Assembly (NCBI RefSeq): GCF_900116115.1
Contig: NZ_FOZP01000006.1
Span: 62,001-126,000, forward strand
DNA length: 64,000 bases
Direction: 5' to 3'
DNA from: Lutibacter maritimus
Lineage (GTDB): Bacteria; Bacteroidota; Bacteroidia; Flavobacteriales; Flavobacteriaceae
This document shows, in pieces, positions 26,866 to 34,425 of this stretch. The translations under genes and the position numbers were made by a program. Under the pieces are notes generated by a model that was given only the letters and a program-made list of their open reading frames with translations, was not told the DNA's origin and searched no databases. The stretch's first letter is position 1, and every line of letters starts with the position of its first letter.

Positions 26866-27401
26866 TAAAAGTTGTGTTATTTGGACCTGAAAGTACAGGA
26901 AAAACTACCATTTCAAAAATGCTTGCTCGACACTATAATACAGTTTGGGTTCAAGAATATGCACGTGAGTATTTACAAGATAAATGGAATAATAAACGTG
27001 AATTATGTGCTGGAAGTGATCAACTTCCAATAGCTTATGGTCAAATTAAACTAGAAAATTCCTTAGCTAAAAAAGCCGAAAAACTCCAAATTTGTGATAC
27101 TGATTTACTAGAAACTGTAGTGTATTTTGAAAATTATTACGACAAAACCGTTGATCCTGAATTAAAAAAAGCCGCACTATCCAATAAATATGATTTGTAT
27201 TTACTAACCTATATAGATACAACTTGGGAAGCTGATGATATACGTGAAAACCCTCATCATCGTTTAGAAATGTTTAAAACTTTTGAAGCTGAATTAATAA
27301 AATATAATAAACCATATATTTTATTAAAAGGTAATTTAGACACACGTTTAAAAATTGCGACTAAACAAATTGATAAATTGTTAAAAGCTAAATTTATTTA
27401 A
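26829..27401 (+). CDS. NadR-like ATPase/kinase
   Basis: The protein has 190 residues starting at GTG 26829, inside the end of pnuC. The P-loop is 'GPESTGKTT' (about 19-27). 'VQEYAREYL' (about 40-48) and 'CDTDLLETVVYFENYY' (about 93-108) match the ribosylnicotinamide-kinase half of NadR. The adenylyltransferase and HTH domains of full-length NadR are missing. The gene overlap with pnuC suggests uptake followed by phosphorylation and trapping of the vitamin. A GTG further in would remove part of the first strand, so 26829 is preferred. Confidence 0.85.
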   Translation: MEKTLKQQPSNLIKVVLFGPESTGKTTISKMLARHYNTVWVQEYAREYLQDKWNNKRELCAGSDQLPIAYGQIKLENSLAKKAEKLQICDTDLLETVVYFENYYDKTVDPELKKAALSNKYDLYLLTYIDTTWEADDIRENPHHRLEMFKTFEAELIKYNKPYILLKGNLDTRLKIATKQIDKLLKAKFI

Positions 27402-27419
27402 TAAAAAACATTTAAAATA

Positions 27420-27821
27420 TTGAATCTGGAAAGAATTATACACGAACTAAATTTTAAAGCCGTTAGAAGTAGCGGAGCTGGTGGGCAACATGTAAACAAA
27501 GTTTCTTCAAAAATTGAATTAATTTTTGATCTTCAAAATTCTTCTGAATTAACTGATGATGAAAAAATACTTCTTACTAAAAATCTACAATCAAAATTAA
27601 CAAAGGAAAATGTGCTATTATTACAATGTGATGAAAGTAGAAGTCAGCATAAAAATAAAGAAATAGTTATTAAACGTTTTTTAGAACTTATTAAAAATGG
27701 TTTAAAAGTTCCTAAAAAACGAAAAGCTACAAAACCAACCAAATCTAGTGTAGAAAAACGGATTGAAAAAAAGAAAAACATTGCTTTAAAAAAGGTGTTA
27801 AGACAAAAACCTAAATTTTAA
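27420..27821 (+). CDS. arfB: Alternative ribosome-rescue factor ArfB
   Basis: The protein has 133 residues with an apparent TTG start at 27420. It carries the peptidyl-tRNA hydrolysis motif 'SSGAGGQHVNK' with GGQ at 21-23, then 'SRSQHKNKE' and a Lys/Arg-rich C-terminal tail (from about 95). That tail enters the mRNA channel of stalled ribosomes in this family. It frees ribosomes stalled on mRNAs lacking a stop codon. It lies 18 bp after the NadR-like gene. No ATG is available in frame nearby. Confidence 0.92.
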   Translation: MNLERIIHELNFKAVRSSGAGGQHVNKVSSKIELIFDLQNSSELTDDEKILLTKNLQSKLTKENVLLLQCDESRSQHKNKEIVIKRFLELIKNGLKVPKKRKATKPTKSSVEKRIEKKKNIALKKVLRQKPKF

Positions 27822-27869
27822 TTGTATAAATATTTTTCTAAAACTATTCTAAAATACAATTATTATAAC

Positions 27870-27877
27870 TAAGTTTG
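27870..27877 (+). promoter_or_regulatory. -7 element of the riboswitch/receptor promoter
   Basis: TAAGTTTG matches the Bacteroidota -7 consensus TAnnTTTG exactly and ends about 9 bp before the riboswitch. No strong -33 TTTG is seen. Confidence 0.5.
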
Positions 27878-27885
27878 CAGTGTCT

Positions 27886-27957
27886 CAAAAGGGGTGCCAA
27901 TAACGGCTGAGATCAAACCCAATGAACCTGAACAGGTAATGCTGTTAAGGGAAAACT
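27886..27957 (+). ncRNA. TPP riboswitch (THI element)
   Basis: The conserved blocks are in order: GGGGTGCC (27891-27898), GGCTGAGAT (27905-27913), ACCC then GAACCTGAACAGGTAATGCTG (about 27917-27945), and the closing AGGGAAAA. These form the thiamine-pyrophosphate aptamer. It ends about 88 bp upstream of the TonB-dependent receptor ATG and should reduce its expression when thiamine pyrophosphate is plentiful. Confidence 0.93.
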
Positions 27958-28044
27958 AAACACAACGTGTTTAATGGCAAACCAGTTAATTATTCAAATC
28001 ATCGATTAATTACCTCTTTTTAAATCGTTTTATTTTATAAAAAA

Positions 28045-30426
28045 ATGAAACAAAAATTTAATTATTATTTTCAAAAAGTGAAGCTATTAGTAGCTTTAGT
28101 ATTGATGGCATTTAGTGTTCAAACAAATGCACAAGAATTATTTAAACTATCTGGCAAAGTTACAGATGGAACAACTCCTTTACCCGGAGCCAGTATTTTA
28201 ATTAAAGGAACTACAAATGGAGTTGCTTCAGATTTTGAAGGAAACTTTACTATTTCCTTAAAAAAAGGAACGTACACTATAGTTGTAAACGCCATTAGCC
28301 AGCCAAAAGAAGTTATTGTAAACTTAAACAAAAACACTTTTATCACTATTGATATGGCTGATAGCTTTATTAATCTAGAGGAAGTTTTAGTTTCTGCCGT
28401 TCGTGTAAAAGGTTCTTCACCGGTTACACACAGCAATGTCACCAAAAAAGATCTTGAAAAACGTAACTTAGGACAAGACATTCCTGTTTTGCTTAATTAC
28501 TTACCATCAGTTACAAGTTCATCTGATGCGGGAGCTGGTGTTGGTTATACCTACATAAGAGTTAGAGGCTCTGACGCTTCAAGAATTAATGTTACTTTAA
28601 ACGGAATTCCTTATAACGACACTGAAAGTCAAGGTACTTTTTGGGTTAATTTAGGTGATTTCACCTCTTCTACTCAAAGTTTACAATTACAACGCGGTGT
28701 TGGAACCTCCACAAATGGATCAGGAGCTTTTGGAGCAAGTTTAAATTTATTAACAGATGCTATTTCGGAAAATCCTTACGGACAATTAAGTACTGCTTTT
28801 GGGTCATATAACACCCAAAAACATACCATAAAATTTAGTACTGGAAAAATAAATGACCATATTGAAATTGCAGGTCGTTTTTCTAAAATTGATTCAGATG
28901 GCTATATAGATAGAGCTTTTTCTGATTTAAAATCCTACTTTTTACAAGGATCATATATTGATGATAACACCTTAATTAAGGTGATAACTTTTGGAAATGA
29001 AGAAAAAACTTATCAGGCTTGGTATGGGTTAAGCGCAGAAGAACTTAAAGAAGATAGAAAGCAAAATCCATATACGTATGATAATGAAACTGATAATTAT
29101 TGGCAAGACCATTATCAATTGCATTGGAATGAGAAATTAAATGAAAAATGGTCTACAAATCTTGGTTTAAACTACACAAAAGGAAAAGGATATTTTGAGC
29201 AGTATAAAGAAGAAAGCGCTGTTTCAAAATACAATAATATTGTTGAAGCTACTAGCACCGACTGGTATGGAACTCCAGCAACCGATTTAATAGTAAGAAG
29301 ATGGTTAGATAACCATTTTTATGTTTTAAACTTTAATGCTAATTACAAAAATAAAGAGTATGAAGTAATTTCTGGAATATCCGCAAGTAATTATAAAGGC
29401 GATCATTTTGGTGAAGTAATTTGGGCAAAACAATTTGCAGAAAATGCTTCAATTAGAGATCGTTACTATTTTAGTGATGCTACAAAAAATGAATTTAGCA
29501 TTTACTCAAAAGCTTCTTTTAAATTAAATGAAAACTTAAGTGCGTTGGTAGATTTACAAGAACGATTTGTAAACTATAAAACAGACGGATTAACTTCCGA
29601 TAGAAATACGCTTGAAATTGATAAATCGTATAGTTTTTTCAATCCAAAATTAGGATTAACATTTAAAATCAACAATTTAAACAGTATTTACACTTCTTTT
29701 GCAAGAGCAAACAGAGAACCTAATAGAGATGATTTTAAAAATGGCGATGATGTTAAAAACGAAACTTTATACGATTTTGAATTAGGCTGGCGTTTAAGCA
29801 ACAATACCATAAGTTTAAACACAAATATGTATTATATGTTCTACAAAAACCAATTAATACAAACAGGTGGATTAAATGATGTGGGTGAGTATTTAAGAGA
29901 AAATGTTGAAGATAGTTATCGTTTAGGACTTGAAATTGATGCTAATATCAAACTTTCAAATATGCTTTCTATTAGTCCAAATATAACTTTAAGTTCAAAT
30001 AAAATTAAAAACTTCATTTTAGAAAGAGATGGTACAAGTAAAAATATTGGAACTACCAATATTTCGTTTTCGCCAAACTTAATTGCTGGAAATTCAATTA
30101 ACTACCAACCTACTAAAAATGTATCTGTAAACATATTATCTAAAATTGTTGGAGAACAATATTTAAGCAATACCGATACTGAAGCGTCAAAATTAGATAG
30201 CTATTTTACAACAGATTTAAATTTAGCTTATGAAATTGAACCAAAATCAATTTTTAAATCCATTACATTATCTGCTCTTGTAAATAACATCTTTAATAAA
30301 GAATATGTTGATAGAGGTTACACTTATTTAGATTATTGGTCGGAACCAGGAAATTCTTTTGAAGTTCAAGGATATTATCCGCAAGCAACTAGAAACTTTT
30401 TAGTAGGCGCAACTTTTAAGTTTTAA
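28045..30426 (+). CDS. TPP-regulated TonB-dependent receptor, probable thiamine importer
   Basis: The protein has 793 residues with a signal peptide (cleavage after 'VQTNAQ', about residue 29). A CarboxypepD_reg-like domain follows (about 34-110, 'GKVTDGTTPLPGASILIKGTT'), then the plug (about 125-235, with 'RVRGSDASRINVTLNGIPYND') and a 22-strand barrel ending in Phe ('VGATFKF'). It should bring a scarce ligand across the outer membrane using TonB energy. The TPP riboswitch in its leader makes thiamine or a phosphate ester the likely substrate. A perfect bidirectional terminator follows. Confidence 0.92.
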   Translation: MKQKFNYYFQKVKLLVALVLMAFSVQTNAQELFKLSGKVTDGTTPLPGASILIKGTTNGVASDFEGNFTISLKKGTYTIVVNAISQPKEVIVNLNKNTFITIDMADSFINLEEVLVSAVRVKGSSPVTHSNVTKKDLEKRNLGQDIPVLLNYLPSVTSSSDAGAGVGYTYIRVRGSDASRINVTLNGIPYNDTESQGTFWVNLGDFTSSTQSLQLQRGVGTSTNGSGAFGASLNLLTDAISENPYGQLSTAFGSYNTQKHTIKFSTGKINDHIEIAGRFSKIDSDGYIDRAFSDLKSYFLQGSYIDDNTLIKVITFGNEEKTYQAWYGLSAEELKEDRKQNPYTYDNETDNYWQDHYQLHWNEKLNEKWSTNLGLNYTKGKGYFEQYKEESAVSKYNNIVEATSTDWYGTPATDLIVRRWLDNHFYVLNFNANYKNKEYEVISGISASNYKGDHFGEVIWAKQFAENASIRDRYYFSDATKNEFSIYSKASFKLNENLSALVDLQERFVNYKTDGLTSDRNTLEIDKSYSFFNPKLGLTFKINNLNSIYTSFARANREPNRDDFKNGDDVKNETLYDFELGWRLSNNTISLNTNMYYMFYKNQLIQTGGLNDVGEYLRENVEDSYRLGLEIDANIKLSNMLSISPNITLSSNKIKNFILERDGTSKNIGTTNISFSPNLIAGNSINYQPTKNVSVNILSKIVGEQYLSNTDTEASKLDSYFTTDLNLAYEIEPKSIFKSITLSALVNNIFNKEYVDRGYTYLDYWSEPGNSFEVQGYYPQATRNFLVGATFKF

Positions 30427-30430
30427 TTAC

Positions 30431-30475
30431 TAAATAGCAGTTCGTGAAATTAATAATTTCACGAACTGCTATTTA
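30431..30475. terminator. Bidirectional terminator between the receptor and galactanase genes
   Basis: A perfect 20-bp stem, TAAATAGCAGTTCGTGAAAT (30431-30450) and its complement (30456-30475), is closed by a 5-base loop. It separates two convergent genes and can serve both. Confidence 0.85.
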
Positions 30476-30477
30476 AT

Positions 30478-31629
30478 TTATTCATTAAAAGAACCATTGT
30501 AAAAGCTCATTCCTAATGTGGCTTTTTTAGTATGATCAAATAACGTTGCATTATCCCAATGAGAACCTTGCGCCCATTGCGTACTGCAATTGGTAGCAAC
30601 CCAAGCAGGTTCCCAGTAAATAATACCTTCGCCCCCAGCATTTTTTACAATTTCTTTTAGTTTATTTAAATAATTTAATTGACCTATTTCGGTTGCAGGA
30701 TATCCTGTTACCAATGCATTGCTATCTAAAATATTATTTGCACTATCCGCATTTTCTAATGTAAATGGATACGCAGTTTCTACAATCATCAATCTTTTTT
30801 TATAAGTATCAACCAACGTTTTTAATGGCGTAGATAAATTATTTAGTTTATACTCCGACCAAATTGGATAATATGATAAGCCAATCCAATCAAAATCTGT
30901 AATACCATTTTCGGTTGCATCTTTAAACCACCACAAACCATTTTCAGGTTGGGCAATATGCAACATTACTTCAATATTTTTATTATGCTCTTTTGATATA
31001 TCCCGAACTGCTTTTATTCCATTATTTAGTAACGTAGAATTTCTAACCCAATCAATAGGCCATTTTAAATCGCCATGTTGTAAAATCATTGGATTTATTT
31101 CATTTCCAACTTGTACAATGTCTGGCAATAAATTTGCAACAGCTAACTTATTTAAAGTTTGGTAAGTATAATTGTATAGTTGTGTTGATAAAGCTTCTGT
31201 ATTATCAATGTTTGAAAGCCAAGCAGCTGGAATTTCCTGCTTTCCAGGATCTGCCCAAGTATCAGAATAATGAAAATCTAACAATACTTTCATTCCTTCA
31301 GCTTTTGCTTTTGAAATTGTTAGTTTAACATCTTCATAATTAGAATAGCTTGTCCAAGTTGGATTATTCCATAAACGAACACGAATTAAATTTGCACCAG
31401 CTTCACTAAAAATTGCATAAGGATTTTTTACAATTCCTTCACTATTTTTGTAGGTAGCTCCGCAATCTAACATTTCATTTACATAAGATAAATCAGCGCC
31501 ATAATAAAAACTAATTTCTTTATCTGGGTTTTGGTCAATAGTATCATCATTTTGAGCGATACTTGAATCTCCGCATGAAAAACAACAAATAAGCAGTATA
31601 AGTTGTATAATTTTTAATAGATATTTCAT
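30478..31629 (-). CDS. GH53 arabinogalactan endo-1,4-beta-galactanase, lipoprotein
   Basis: The protein has 383 residues. A lipoprotein signal ends at 'LLICCFSCGDS', so it is probably outer-membrane anchored. The GH53 fold spans about residues 42-378: 'GADLSYVNEM', 'NLIRVRLWNNP', 'LDFHYSDTWADPGKQ', 'QVGNEIN' (acid/base Glu) and 'MIVETAYPF' (nucleophile Glu). It cuts beta-1,4-galactan side chains of pectin or similar polymers. It stands alone, without SusCD genes beside it, unlike a full utilisation locus. Confidence 0.93.
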   Translation of the reverse strand: MKYLLKIIQLILLICCFSCGDSSIAQNDDTIDQNPDKEISFYYGADLSYVNEMLDCGATYKNSEGIVKNPYAIFSEAGANLIRVRLWNNPTWTSYSNYEDVKLTISKAKAEGMKVLLDFHYSDTWADPGKQEIPAAWLSNIDNTEALSTQLYNYTYQTLNKLAVANLLPDIVQVGNEINPMILQHGDLKWPIDWVRNSTLLNNGIKAVRDISKEHNKNIEVMLHIAQPENGLWWFKDATENGITDFDWIGLSYYPIWSEYKLNNLSTPLKTLVDTYKKRLMIVETAYPFTLENADSANNILDSNALVTGYPATEIGQLNYLNKLKEIVKNAGGEGIIYWEPAWVATNCSTQWAQGSHWDNATLFDHTKKATLGMSFYNGSFNE

Positions 31630-31763
31630 TTAATAAAATTTATAATTGTAATTTTTACATTTATAAAGATATGTAAAATATTTAATTAATTTATATTGAT
31701 CTTAATATAAAAGTAATTACTAAAATTTAGAAATATTACAAGTATTTTAACTACTTAAAAAAG

Positions 31764-31835
31764 TAGCTCCACCAGGACTCGAACCTGGATCAAAAGTTTA
31801 GGAAACTTCTATTCTATCCCTTGAACTATAGAGCC
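31764..31835 (-). tRNA. tRNA-Arg (anticodon CCT)
   Basis: A 72-nt cloverleaf reads on the minus strand, starting GGCTCTATAGTTCAAGGG. The anticodon loop is TTCCTAA within the stem GAAGT/ACTTT, and the T-arm is CCAGG-TTCGAGT-CCTGG. It decodes AGG. CCA is not encoded. Confidence 0.92.
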
Positions 31836-31866
31836 TTAAATGCTCAATAAAATTAGCAATAATATA

Positions 31867-32286
31867 TTAGCCTTTAAAACTATTTCCAAAAAGCTTTTCA
31901 ATTTCATCTTTCTTAAAAAATGAGCTTGATCCAAAGGTGTTTAATAATAAATTGTTTTGCATTATTTTAACCAAACGTTCACCGTCAATAATATTATATT
32001 GAAATTTAATTATAGTATCATTCCCAGTTTTTAAAATTATTTGATGACTTTTCTTATTTTTAAAACCATCCATTAAAATAGAATAAATACTTTCTTTAAA
32101 TGCAAAATGAAAGGTGTTTTCAACTACCTTACTTTCAGTAGAATTAATATCGGAATATGTTAAGGCATATTTATCGTTTAATTTTAAAAGCTTAAGGGTA
32201 TGTTTGCCATTATTTATAAACCCTATTTCTTGACTAGAAACAACATTTGAAAATAAAAATACAATTAGAATAACTATTATACGCAT
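31867..32286 (-). CDS. Exported protein of unknown function
   Basis: The protein has 139 residues. A clear Sec signal peptide (residues 1-18, 'VILIVFLFSNVVSSQ') predicts export to the periplasm or cell surface. The mature part is small and beta-rich, without a motif I know. A possible promoter element TATTTTTG lies about 50-60 bp upstream on the minus strand (near 32337-32345). Three spaced palindromes at 32653-32714 are further upstream and could control it. Confidence 0.65.
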   Translation of the reverse strand: MRIIVILIVFLFSNVVSSQEIGFINNGKHTLKLLKLNDKYALTYSDINSTESKVVENTFHFAFKESIYSILMDGFKNKKSHQIILKTGNDTIIKFQYNIIDGERLVKIMQNNLLLNTFGSSSFFKKDEIEKLFGNSFKG

Positions 32287-32403
32287 TTAAATGTGAAAAT
32301 TAACTTAAATTTTGTTTCAAATTAAATAAAAACTATCGCAAAAATAAACTTATCTTTCAGATATTGCCATAAAATATATAATAATTAAGAAACATTAAAA
32401 GAT

Positions 32404-32560
32404 TGCTTATTAAAAAAGAAAATATTTATTATCGTCCAAACTGCATTTACACTTTCTGGTGATAGAGAAAAATCAATTTCGGTAGGTTGTAATAATTACA
32501 TTCCAAAACCATAAAAATGACGAGTTACTTCCTATAATTCAAGAGCATTTATAATCATTC
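32404..32560 (+). pseudogene. Receiver-domain fragment, decayed copy 1
   Basis: The plus strand encodes 'KIFIIVQTAFTLSGDREKS' and 'GCNNYIPKP', then needs a one-base frame change to continue as 'KNDELLPIIQEH'. This matches the last ~45 residues of the receiver domain of the hybrid kinase at 34426-36210 ('AQTAYGLAGDREKS..GCNDYISKPINKSKLESLIQKYF'). The rest of the gene is absent and the frame is broken, so it is a remnant. It lies in the 763-bp gap 32287-33049, which has no intact gene. Confidence 0.75.
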
Positions 32561-32652
32561 CTGAATTTAAATTATTATAAATAACAAATTGATGTTTAAT
32601 GTTTGGTTTATTTCATTTATTAGTTTTCTTATTTTAATAGCAAAAATGTTAC

Positions 32653-32714
32653 AAAACATCTAGATGTTTTTGTAAAAATATCTAGATGTTATATCATAAA
32701 CATCTAGACGTTTT
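32653..32714. promoter_or_regulatory. Three palindromic sites spaced 22 bp
   Basis: AAAACATCTAGATGTTTT (32653-32670), ATATCTAGATGTTATAT (from 32677) and AAACATCTAGACGTTTTA (32698-32715) share the palindrome core ACATCTAGATGT. Their CTAG centres (32660, 32682, 32704) are exactly 22 bp apart, about two helix turns, which suits cooperative binding of a dimeric regulator on one DNA face. The regulator is unknown. Confidence 0.5.
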
Positions 32715-32993
32715 ATTTTAACTGCTTTGCTATTTAGCAAAACTTCTTATTAAATTTACACAATTAATTAGTTAAATAACCTATAAAACAATAGTATTAA
32801 AAGAGATATTTTAATAAACGTAGGGTATCTGAATTCTTAAAATTTAAATTAAATAGTTGTATTTATAAAAAATATGACCTAAAATGAGTTTATTAAAAGA
32901 CTGACCTTAAAATATTTAACCTCCATTCCAATATAAAAACATGAATTTCAACAAAAATTTTGCACAAACGTTGTGCATAAAAAAGGTTCAAAT

Positions 32994-33025
32994 AAAAACC
33001 CAACTTGTACAGGTTGGGTTTTTAT
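32994..33025 (-). terminator. Terminator of the DUF4382 gene
   Basis: AAAAACCCAAC (32994-33004) and GTTGGGTTTTT (33013-33023) form an 11-bp stem 25 bp after the DUF4382 stop codon on the minus strand. A second small hairpin, TGCACAA-ACG-TTGTGCA, lies at about 32961-32977. Confidence 0.8.
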
Positions 33026-33049
33026 AAATATGCTATTTCAATGTGTTTT

Positions 33050-33862
33050 TTAAATAGCTGGTACCATCACTATTGGAGTAATAGTAATTACTGTTCCTAA
33101 AGTAACGGTAATTAGCGGAGATTCATAATCTTCATAAGCTACTTGGTCAACAATTTTTAATTTATAATCTCCAGCTGCAAGTCCCTGAATTAAAAAGTCA
33201 CCTGTTAAATTAACACCTGTTTCTGTCACATACACATCATCGGCAGTATATACCTGAACAATAGTGTTTTCTAAAAATTCTCCTGATACATTTCCTGCAA
33301 TTGATCCTGAATTCACTTCAGCATTAACCCTAATTACAGGTTTTAAATTATACGTTCCAGCACCTGTCATTACAATTGATTTTTGCACATCCCAGTCCAG
33401 TATAAATGTATACGTAAAGCCAGCATCTAATGTGGTGTTCAAATTTAATTTTAAACCCGATTGCATAGCACTTGGTGTATTTAGAGGTTTCAAATCCGCT
33501 TCCCCGTCTATTTTAAGTGTATTGCCATCTCCTAAAACCAATCTTATTTGTTTTAACTTTCCAGAAGGAATTAATTGATCTGTTAATAAAAGGCTATTAC
33601 CTGCAATAAGTGTAGTTAAATTAACATTAATAGGGTAATCTTCTGGAGTTCCAAAACTTACCCAACCAGCTTCTTCACTATCACTATTGTTGTACTGAAT
33701 ATCTACAATATTAACATTCACTTCTAAATAATCTCCAGGCGCATCAACTAATTTTAATTGAATTCTTGCTGTATCGCCTTCATCATCATTAGCACATCCA
33801 TTGACTGCTAACATTACAACCATTACTGTAATTGCTACAAAATAATTTTTTTTAAATTTCAT
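33050..33862 (-). CDS. DUF4382 lipoprotein
   Basis: The protein has 270 residues. A lipoprotein signal ends at 'LAVNGCAND'. The DUF4382 domain covers about residues 32-175 ('IQLKLVDAPGDYLEVNVNIVDIQ', 'GKLKQIRLVLGDGN'). The last ~80 residues look like a carboxypeptidase-regulatory-type beta sandwich ('GSIAGNVSG', 'AAGDYKLKIVD'). It is a cell-envelope protein of unknown role. It is a single gene with its own terminator. Confidence 0.85.
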   Translation of the reverse strand: MKFKKNYFVAITVMVVMLAVNGCANDDEGDTARIQLKLVDAPGDYLEVNVNIVDIQYNNSDSEEAGWVSFGTPEDYPINVNLTTLIAGNSLLLTDQLIPSGKLKQIRLVLGDGNTLKIDGEADLKPLNTPSAMQSGLKLNLNTTLDAGFTYTFILDWDVQKSIVMTGAGTYNLKPVIRVNAEVNSGSIAGNVSGEFLENTIVQVYTADDVYVTETGVNLTGDFLIQGLAAGDYKLKIVDQVAYEDYESPLITVTLGTVITITPIVMVPAI

Positions 33863-34011
33863 CTTATGTATGTTTTAAATTAATAAAAAACTAATGTGTT
33901 ACAAATTTGAGAGGTTTAAAACACAAACATGTTACAAAACTTTATATAAAACTTATATAATTCACACATATATTTCTAAATGAAGACTAAAAATATTTAC
34001 TAAAGCCTTAC

Positions 34012-34159
34012 CTTTAAAAAAGATAGTTATTGTGGCTCAAACTATATTTGCGCTTTCTGGCGATAAAGAAAAAATAATTTCGGTAATTTGTAATGATGCT
34101 ATTGCAAAACCCACAAAAAAGACGACTTACTATCTATAATTCAAAAGGACTTAAAATAA
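34012..34159 (+). pseudogene. Receiver-domain fragment, decayed copy 2
   Basis: The plus strand encodes 'KKIVIVAQTIFALSGDKEK' and 'CNDAIAKP'. After a one-base frame change it continues 'KKDDLLSIIQKDLK' to a stop at 34157-34159. It is homologous to copy 1 at 32404-32560 and to the end of the neighbouring hybrid kinase. The flanking DNA after the stop (TTTTAAATTATTA, then a TTGCACAA..TGCATAAAAAA block near 34209) also recurs after copy 1. The rest of the gap 33863-34425 has no gene. Confidence 0.75.
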
Positions 34160-34242
34160 TTCTTGATTTTAAATTATTAGATAGCTAATTTTATTACTTT
34201 TTGAAAATATTGCACAAATTTTTTGCATAAAAAAACTTTTAA

Positions 34243-34345
34243 ATTGTTTTAAAGGCTTTAGCAAAAATTGCTCGCTCTATTACTCGAGATTGTAGCCAAC
34301 ATTTCGTAAATTTACGGTTTAAAGAGGTAATAAATATGTTTTAAA
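34243..34345. repeat. Decayed tRNA-Asn-derived repeat, copy D
   Basis: AAAGGCTTTAGCAAAAATTG, then CTCGCTCTATTACTCGAGATTG, resembles the tRNA-Asn terminator joined to a degraded tRNA 3' end. It is followed by CAACATTTCGTAAATTTACGG, with the perfect palindrome CGTAAATTTACG at 34305-34316. Related blocks occur at 36501-36630 and 41408-41632. Confidence 0.5.
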
Positions 34346-34425
34346 CCTATATTAAATGATGTAGCTAATTCACTTTTTACTGAGCATTTACTATGATAAT
34401 ATATTTATTATCAATCGTTTAATTA

